Origin: Chrysopilus asiliformis
Taxonomy: Eukaryota; Arthropoda; Insecta; Diptera; Rhagionidae
DNA length: 64,000 nt
Assembly: GCA_964034945.1 (NCBI GenBank)
Contig: OZ035963.1
Location: 39,004,361 to 39,068,360 of the forward strand
Reading direction: 5' to 3'
Positions within the stretch are counted from its first letter, which is position 1, and every line of letters begins with the position of its first letter. Shown here piece after piece: positions 57,828 through 64,000 of the stretch. The notes beneath the pieces were generated by a model. It did not search any database, was not told where the DNA came from, and saw only the letters and a list, made by a program, of their open reading frames with translations. Both the position numbers and the translations under genes were made by a program.

Positions 57828-58239
57828 ATGTAAGTTATTTTCATCTCAATTTTAATCAATAAAAACAATTGTTTATTTCAGGTTCCACGTGTATAGTAGC
57901 CCTTATGACTCTGCGTTGTTCATCATGACAGCACGTCATCTAATTGCAAGGGAGATTTGCGGGCACCTTGTGGTGGCGACGCCCGCGGTAATGGAGGAGT
58001 TTCAAGTCATGTTGTCGTTCTGTCTAAGTGCTGACAGCTTCCTTGAAGTAAACGAGTACTTGGATATGACTCTGGCCAGCGAGGTAGGGGAGCACACTAT
58101 CTTAGTGTGCTTCCCTTATGACATGGGTCACAGGATCTTTGGCTTTATGGAATCGCCCCCGCTAAACATGCAGCGGGTTTACTCTGTGGAGGGGCTTGGT
58201 CTCCATTATATGGGGACCTTGTGTCAGCCCAGGAAGTAG
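57828..58239 (+). CDS. antisense candidate gene between LTR and env (119 aa, one intron)
   Basis: Exon 1 ends CAAAAT|GTAAGT; a 52-nt intron (57830-57881) ends TTTATTTCAG; exon 2 begins GTTCCACGTG. Joining gives CAAAATG followed by an open frame of 119 codons to TAG at 58237-58239. Unspliced, the same ATG meets TAA at once. The frame is clearly richer in GC than its flanks and has no stops. The product is mildly acidic, without signal peptide or clear membrane segment, with Met/Leu-rich stretches (EFQVMLSFCLSADSFLE, HTILVCFPYDMGHRIFGFM). No family is recognised. It lies on the strand opposite env and pol, with promoter-like and poly(A) signals of its own. It could be a captured host gene, an accessory gene of the element, or another insertion. 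Confidence 0.6.
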
Positions 58240-58300
58240 TTACGAATTAGTTTAAGAAAAAAAAAAAAAAATTTTTAATTTGTATGAATTAAATAGATTA

Positions 58301-58322
58301 AATAAAGAAAAATTTAAATAAA
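58301..58322 (+). terminator. poly(A) signals of the antisense unit
   Basis: AATAAA at 58301-58306 and again at 58317-58322, 60-80 bases after the stop codon of the antisense frame. An A run at 58257-58271 precedes them. Confidence 0.5.
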
Positions 58323-59005
58323 AAAAAATTTGTTTTACGTATTTTCTCCCGTTTTCTTTTGTTTCAGACTTTTGTGTTTTCCCATTTGTGTCAATTTTCA
58401 GTGTTTTCAGCTTTTAAATCTTTCTGGTTTTTCTAGGTATTTGTTTTAATTTTTCAGTGTTTTGATTTTCAGAATCTTTTACTAAAATTTACCGATTAGT
58501 TTTGGTTTTAGATTTTTGCAAAAAGGTTATTTATAACATCAAAAATAAAAAATTTTCGTTCAATAACTGCGTAAAAATATAATAGAAAAAATGTTTTGAG
58601 AATATAGCGCAAATTACATGATTTTATGACAATTTATAAGAAATTAAATTAAAATTCTCTAACATTATATTAAACTGAAGCTACACTAAATTATCTTTTA
58701 TAGAATCTTATAGATTGATTTCATGTTCCATATTGTATGTTAAATTACCGTGTTTAGAATGCTGTGTGTTGATTTGGTGAGAAAGTATAGTATATAAAAA
58801 AAATTATTTGTGAAAATAATTCACATGATTGTTTTATGACATTAAATGCTTGTAAGTAATTAAATTACAATTTTCTAACATTTTTTATTGCTTTCTATTC
58901 TTTTTCCTTAATATTAGTTTACATTGTTCTATATGTTGTGTTTGATTTACCAAGATAGTCGATAAGGTATCCCCTTTTATTGACAGTATCAAATTTGGAT
59001 GGATG
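58323..59005. other. env 3' untranslated region of the gypsy element
   Basis: AT-rich sequence without a supported frame on either strand. Two loosely similar halves (TTTATGAC...TAAATTA...ATTTTCTAACATT near 58625 and 58830) suggest an old internal duplication. Confidence 0.45.
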
Positions 59006-61018
59006 TTAAAAATCTAAAGTTGGGTAATTTAGTTGAGCTTTTCGCCATGATATCGGTTCGTCTTGTACTTCGGGTAATGTTATTGAAATGGATTCTTTGT
59101 TCGGAATAGGTTTGGATGGGTGCAATTCAGGAAGGGATAATGATAATGTTCCGTTTACGGGCATTGGGTCCCTTGTGAGTTTTCGTAACCGCCTTTTGAA
59201 TTTTCTTGAATTTCTCGTGAATTCTTTGCGGCTCTTCCAAAATTTTCTAATTTTTAATATCATATAAATTATTCCTACCACCAAAATTATACTGAGTACT
59301 ATAACGACTGCAGTGAATCTTGTGTCATGTTTATCGTGTTTTTGTGATTGTTCTAATTCGTTTAGTTCCTTGAAAAGGACGTCTAATGACACACTGCCCT
59401 CACGGAGATGTCTATTTAGTTCTTTATAGGATACCGGTTTTATTGGATCGGGTAAATCTAGTTTTGATGGATTCCTTTTTTTGAAATCAAATTTTGGTAA
59501 GGTTAATCTGTATTGGTCGGGTTGCACTGTGTTAAATGGTTTGACCTGGTTTGAGTGGTAGGGTAATACCATGTTCAATATCTGAAAATTGCATGGTTTG
59601 AGTAGGGTAATAATTCCGGAAAATTGAAGATCGAACGAAGAATGTGTATCGTTACAGAAACATTGCAAGGTCATTGATGTCGATAGTGAAAATAGCCAAC
59701 TGTTTTGGTGCTCGAGGTTTACCACAAAATTTGGGTTATTTTTTAGAAATCTATGTGGGCAGGTTGGGGTTTGGAGGAAAGGTGTGGTTAGGGTATTTAT
59801 CATACATCGGGAAGAATCAAACCCAGTTATCATTGGTTTCTTGAATTCACATAGATAGTTGTGGGGATCGTTGTAACTTTGTATTTTCTTACACAGATCT
59901 GCAAATTCGTTTTGCCGTAATTCCATAAATTGTTTGTTTTTTGTATTATTAATAATATAATTAATATCCGAATCTATTAGGGAAAAATTTTGACCATTCA
60001 GGGGTGTTGGATAAAGATATACTTTATTTACGCCAAACTCAGCTTCTTCGGGTAGTGGAATTTGTATCTTTATCAGGATATTATTTTCCGTTTTAATACT
60101 GTCTACCGTCATTAGATTTGATAAAGTGGCGAAGTCACGAGAAATTGGGGTCTTTGAGACATTGAGCAGTATATCTGACATTATTTTGTGGAGGTCGGAA
60201 GGTTTCAAGACTAAGGGATGTAAAGTTCTTTGAGACAATGAATTTAGAATAGTGAAAATCTCACCCTGCTGCGTTTCTATCCTTTGGAGTTTAGTCAGGA
60301 TGAGGAGGATGGCCTCGACCGATTCTGCTTGTAGATCTAGTCTGTTCAAATGACTAATATTCGAATTATCCGTTTCATTTAAGCTTTTCAGAATTTTATT
60401 TAGTTTAGTGGTAATAATATTATTTTGTTGGGTTAAATTTGTTAGCGGTTCACTGAGGCTGTTAAAATTTGATTTCATCAGTGTAATTTGTTTTTTGATA
60501 ATTTCGTCTCGTTTCTCATTTCCTTTTTCTAAATTTTGCAGGCGGTCATAAATTTCCATGGCATCCTCGTTATCCATTACTCCAGTCAAGAATTTCGCTG
60601 CGGTTCCAACGAAGTCAAATAATGATCGCCTTGTTCGGTGGTGCGAGAAGATCATTAGTTCTTCGTGGTGTTCTTGTACATTTCGGATTAGTCGTAATAT
60701 TTCATTTTTCCATTGTCCGCATACCTCGTCTTTAATTCCGGTGGCCTTGGTTGTCTGTCCCTGGGTCAATATTTTTTCTCGTTGCGCACATAACTCGCTC
60801 ATGAGGGAAGAACTCTGTTGGAAAAATTCGACAGTATTTGTCCAGTTCGGATATGTAATCTGAGTTAGTATGGTCCAACTCTTAGTGTAAACCCATGCTG
60901 TCCCGATTTGCTCGAATAGAATTCCATTGGGATTAAGGGGAGTAATGGTTACTGCTGCATTAGGAGTCTGGGCCCCAATCCCCGTTAGGCATGCCAAGAT
61001 GATTATAGTCTGCATCAT
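59006..61018 (-). CDS. errantivirus-like envelope glycoprotein (670 aa)
   Basis: Open frame of 670 codons, uninterrupted. N-terminal signal peptide (residues about 1-16), a furin-type cleavage site RTRR (128-131) followed by the hydrophobic start of the fusion subunit (SLFDFVGTAAKFLTG), coiled-coil-prone residues about 150-260, many N-x-S/T sites, a transmembrane helix at about 568-588, and a basic cytoplasmic tail of about 80 residues. This layout matches class I-like Env of insect errantiviruses and baculovirus F proteins. In that family Env is made from a spliced mRNA; the 159-nt gap to pol fits. In known relatives it can mediate entry of virus-like particles; whether this copy is functional is not known. 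Confidence 0.88.
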   Translation of the reverse strand: MMQTIIILACLTGIGAQTPNAAVTITPLNPNGILFEQIGTAWVYTKSWTILTQITYPNWTNTVEFFQQSSSLMSELCAQREKILTQGQTTKATGIKDEVCGQWKNEILRLIRNVQEHHEELMIFSHHRTRRSLFDFVGTAAKFLTGVMDNEDAMEIYDRLQNLEKGNEKRDEIIKKQITLMKSNFNSLSEPLTNLTQQNNIITTKLNKILKSLNETDNSNISHLNRLDLQAESVEAILLILTKLQRIETQQGEIFTILNSLSQRTLHPLVLKPSDLHKIMSDILLNVSKTPISRDFATLSNLMTVDSIKTENNILIKIQIPLPEEAEFGVNKVYLYPTPLNGQNFSLIDSDINYIINNTKNKQFMELRQNEFADLCKKIQSYNDPHNYLCEFKKPMITGFDSSRCMINTLTTPFLQTPTCPHRFLKNNPNFVVNLEHQNSWLFSLSTSMTLQCFCNDTHSSFDLQFSGIITLLKPCNFQILNMVLPYHSNQVKPFNTVQPDQYRLTLPKFDFKKRNPSKLDLPDPIKPVSYKELNRHLREGSVSLDVLFKELNELEQSQKHDKHDTRFTAVVIVLSIILVVGIIYMILKIRKFWKSRKEFTRNSRKFKRRLRKLTRDPMPVNGTLSLSLPELHPSKPIPNKESISITLPEVQDEPISWRKAQLNYPTLDF

Positions 61019-61177
61019 GGTTACCTAGTGGACAAACAGAATTTGGGTAGTTGATGAAGTCTCATTCATTTTGGGTTAGTTACGGTGGGGGAATCATTTA
61101 TAAAAACAAAAATTATTCTTCTTTTGACAAGATTGTCAATCCAGGCGAAGGGGGTCTACTTAGTGATCAAGAGAGTC

Positions 61178-64000
61178 TTAGTTTGTTGAATGGAAGAGTT
61201 TTATTCGGTTATTGTGTACTCGAACTAATTTCTTACCAATTTGAATGATGGAATTTACTGAATTAGGGATATCTTTTATTTCATATGGACCTTTCCATAT
61301 AGGGTCTAGTTTCGATTTTCTAACTTCATTGCGAAGTAGTACTGGGTCTCCTATTTTATAAGTTATGTTCGATGCAGTTCGATCATAATAATGTTTTGAT
61401 TTGTTTTTACTTGCCAAAATATTTTTTCGAGCAATTTTGTAGGCTGTTTGAAGTTTATATCGAAGAAGGTAGTAATAATTCTCGTCATTATAAAGGGGTG
61501 CGGGTTCACGTTTGAGATTGGTGGGGAGTTCGGTGGTAAAACCGAATAGAAGATCCATAGGAGTATATTTAGTAGATGAATGAATTGTATTGTTATGTAC
61601 GTGGACCGCTTCTCTGAGCCATTGATCCCATGTCGTTGGGTGCTCACTAACAAAGTTTCGAAGGTATTCTGCTAATGGACGATGAGTGCGTTCTAAGGTG
61701 CCGTTGGATTGAGGGTGATAAGCCGTAGTCTGTAATTTTTGAATTTTTAGTAGTTTACATACTTGTTTGAAAACGTTGCTTAAGAAATTTGTACCTTGGT
61801 CGGTCACTAGTTTCTTTGGAATTCGATACCTTGTAATGATTTGCTCATAGAATGCCTTAGCAACGGTCTCTGCTTCGCAATTATCTAGGGGAACGCAATC
61901 GAAGAAACGAGTTAGATCGTCCTCAAAAGTTAGGATATATTTGTTTCCTAAATTAGTGATGGGTAATGGTCCTACAATATCCAAATACACTTTGTCAAAG
62001 GGCATGGATGCAGTATCCGTGATTACCATAGGTAACCGAAAATGTTTTGACTGTTTATTCTTTTGACATTGAGGGCAACTTTTTATAAATTTTTCGATGT
62101 CTCGAAGCATGTTTTTCCACTTGAAATATGTTCTGATCCGACTATAGGTCTTGTAGACTCCTTGATGACCTCCTAAAGGGGCATTGTGATAGGTTTTCAA
62201 GACAGTTTCTATTTCCTTAGGATCGCTTAAGAACTCATATGTTTTTCCTTGACCTAGAATTTCTTCTTCTACTGATGTTGAATCGCTTGGGTCAGCATTT
62301 TCGATCGCTTCTGTTTCAGAGTTGTTTTCGTTTACCTTCAACGATGGATGTTTTGAAATTTGAGAATCACTTAATTCGTTTGTTTGGTTTTCTTCCACAG
62401 TACCTTTTGCCGCTTGTCTTTTTTGCGAACGGGTGACGACACCAACATTTGTTGTTTTTGTTTCTTTAGAGCAATTTTGATTTGAGTTTTCGAAGTGAAC
62501 GTTTTTGCTAGGTTTGTTATAATCAACCATAACATCTTCGCGGCTTTCGTCGTGCGCTGTCTTCGTAGCATTTTGTTGTTGTAAATCGGTGTCATTAGTA
62601 TTATTCGGGTTTTGATTGTAGGGAATTCTACTTAATGCGTCAGCGGCGGTATTATGTTTACCTGCCTTGTATTCGATCACATATTCATAATCTGATAATT
62701 TATGCCTAAACCTGGTTAACCTTGAGGTCGTATCCTTGATGTTAAAAACTCCCTTTAAAGGACGGTGGTCCGAATATACAATAAACTTTCTCCCTAATAA
62801 ATAACATCGAAAATGTTTGGTAGCCCATACGATGGCTAGCAATTCCTTTTCGATCGTGGAGTATCGGCGTTCAGCCTCATTAAGTGTTCTACTTGCATAT
62901 GCGATAGGACGTTCATCTTGTGCTAGTATTGCGCCTAATGCTTCCCCGCTGGCATCAGTCGTTAAGGTAAATGGTTGGGAAAAATCAGGGTATGCGAGTA
63001 ACGGCGGGTTAGTAAGTGCTTTTCGAAGAGTTTGAAAAGAATCTTCACATTTAGCATCCCAATTAAATTTTTTGCCTTTTCTGAGTAAATTAGTTAATGG
63101 CAAGGCTATTTTTGAAAAGTTTTCAATAAACTTTCGATAATAATTGGCTAAACCAAGAAAACTTTGGACTTGACGAATGGTTCTGGGTTTGGGAAATTCT
63201 TGAACACATTTCACATTTTGAGGATCGGGTAGTGCTCCTTCACTCGTGCACTTGTGACCTAAATAAATAACCTCTTTCCGGAGAAAATGGCACTTCTCAG
63301 GTTGCAATTTTAAATTGTAGTTTCGTAGTCTTTGAAATACTTCAATCAATTTATCATTGTGATCTATTAAATTTTTTCCGTAGATTACTAAATCGTCAAT
63401 GTATATAAAACACTTTATTCCTTGCAATCCTGTCAGAGCGTGGTTCATTGCTCTTTGGAAGGTAGCAGGAGCTGACTTGAGCCCGAATGGCATCCTTGTG
63501 AACTCGTAATGTCCAAAGGATGTGCTGAAGGCTGTTTTTCCTCTGTCCTTGGGATCTACCTATATTTGATGGTAACCACTAGCTAAGTCCAATGTGGTAA
63601 AGTATGTTGAGTTTCCTAACTGGTCTAGAATTTCTTCAATTCTAGGCAGAGAAAAGGCGTCGCCAATAGTGACGTCATTCAGTTTCCTAAAGTCAATCAC
63701 TACTCTCCATTTCTTTTCTCCATTAGCTCCCGGTTTTTTAGATACAACTAAAAGAGGGGAGTTCCATGGACTTTTGCTAGGTTTAACAATGCCATCATCG
63801 ATCATTTGGTTAACTTGATCGTATATAACTTCCCGTTGGATTTCTGGAAGACGATAGTTTTTGAGATTGATCGGTGGTTGATCAGCCTTAGTGGGAATTT
63901 TGTGTTTTAAAATGTTTGAATAAGATAATTTATCTCCGGGTAAATGAAATAGATCATGGTATTGGGAACAAATGTTGAGTACAGATCGTCTTTCTTCCTC
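61178..64000 (-). pseudogene. gypsy pol (RT, RNase H, integrase), one nonsense codon, 5' end off window
   Basis: The frame enters from the right edge and runs to a stop at 61178, broken only by TAG at 63560-63562, just after the LASGYHQI region of RT. Domains in order: RT with FRKLND, LDLASGYHQ, MPFGLKSAPATFQ and the catalytic YIDD (about 63395); RNase H with TTDASGEALG and HNTAADALSR; a charged spacer; the integrase HHCC finger (about 62160-62060), catalytic LDIVGPL and TDQGTNF, and a C-terminal GPY/F-like WKGPYEI. Protease and gag lie beyond the window. The single stop could inactivate the copy or be a recent mutation or sequencing error. Confidence 0.88.

Noticed and set aside
59644..59844. 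Plus-strand frames inside env and pol (also 60558, 62239, 62817, 63594)
   Set aside because: Shadows of strong minus-strand coding; no promoter or splice evidence.

Overview
The window is AT-rich animal DNA, almost certainly from an insect and most likely a fly. The reasons are short GT-AG introns, insect-type transposon families (an irritans-type mariner, a DD41D mariner, an env-bearing gypsy element), and many elements with an internal (GTCY)n proto-microsatellite that resemble the fly mini-me/DINE-1 group. No tRNA, rRNA, CRISPR array or bacterial-type operon was recognised. Host genes are few and mobile DNA makes up most of the window.

Host genes. On the minus strand, four exons of one two-pore-domain (K2P) potassium channel lie at 28349-28475, 18763-19706, 8697-8963 and 6692-6888. 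Their splice phases match and they run from pore 1/M2 through a long cytoplasmic loop to M3, pore 2, M4 and the stop. The 5' exon(s) were not found. On the plus strand, 49437-50234 encodes a secreted proline/glycine-rich protein behind a 5'UTR intron.

Layout. 0.3-5.9 kb: LINE, Helitron and hAT remnants. 6.7-19.7 kb: three K2P exons, an apparently intact mariner (10870-12162) and several MITEs. 20-28 kb: a foldback element, a triple nest of DNA transposons, a LINE split by a mini-me-like insertion, PIF/Harbinger and mariner deletion derivatives, and the K2P pore-1 exon. 29-38 kb: a dead LINE, a DD41D mariner, many mini-me-like copies (one inserted in another) and a hAT holding a near-perfect 384-bp palindrome. 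38-49 kb: PIF/Harbinger and hAT MITEs and a dead piggyBac. 51-56 kb: gypsy, Harbinger, pogo and copia remnants with nested insertions.

56434-64000 holds a large env-bearing Ty3/gypsy (errantivirus-like) element on the minus strand: a 1.26-kb 3' LTR, polypurine tract, env, and pol running off the right edge. The env frame is open; the visible pol has one nonsense codon. Between env and the LTR, on the opposite strand, lies a compact candidate gene: TATA box, initiator, a 52-nt intron whose removal joins an ATG to a 119-codon frame, and poly(A) signals. I do not recognise its protein. This antisense unit is the most interesting feature.

Calls rest on motif reading, target-site duplications (TSDs) and terminal inverted repeats (TIRs) visible in the sequence; family names come from general knowledge and were not checked by database search.
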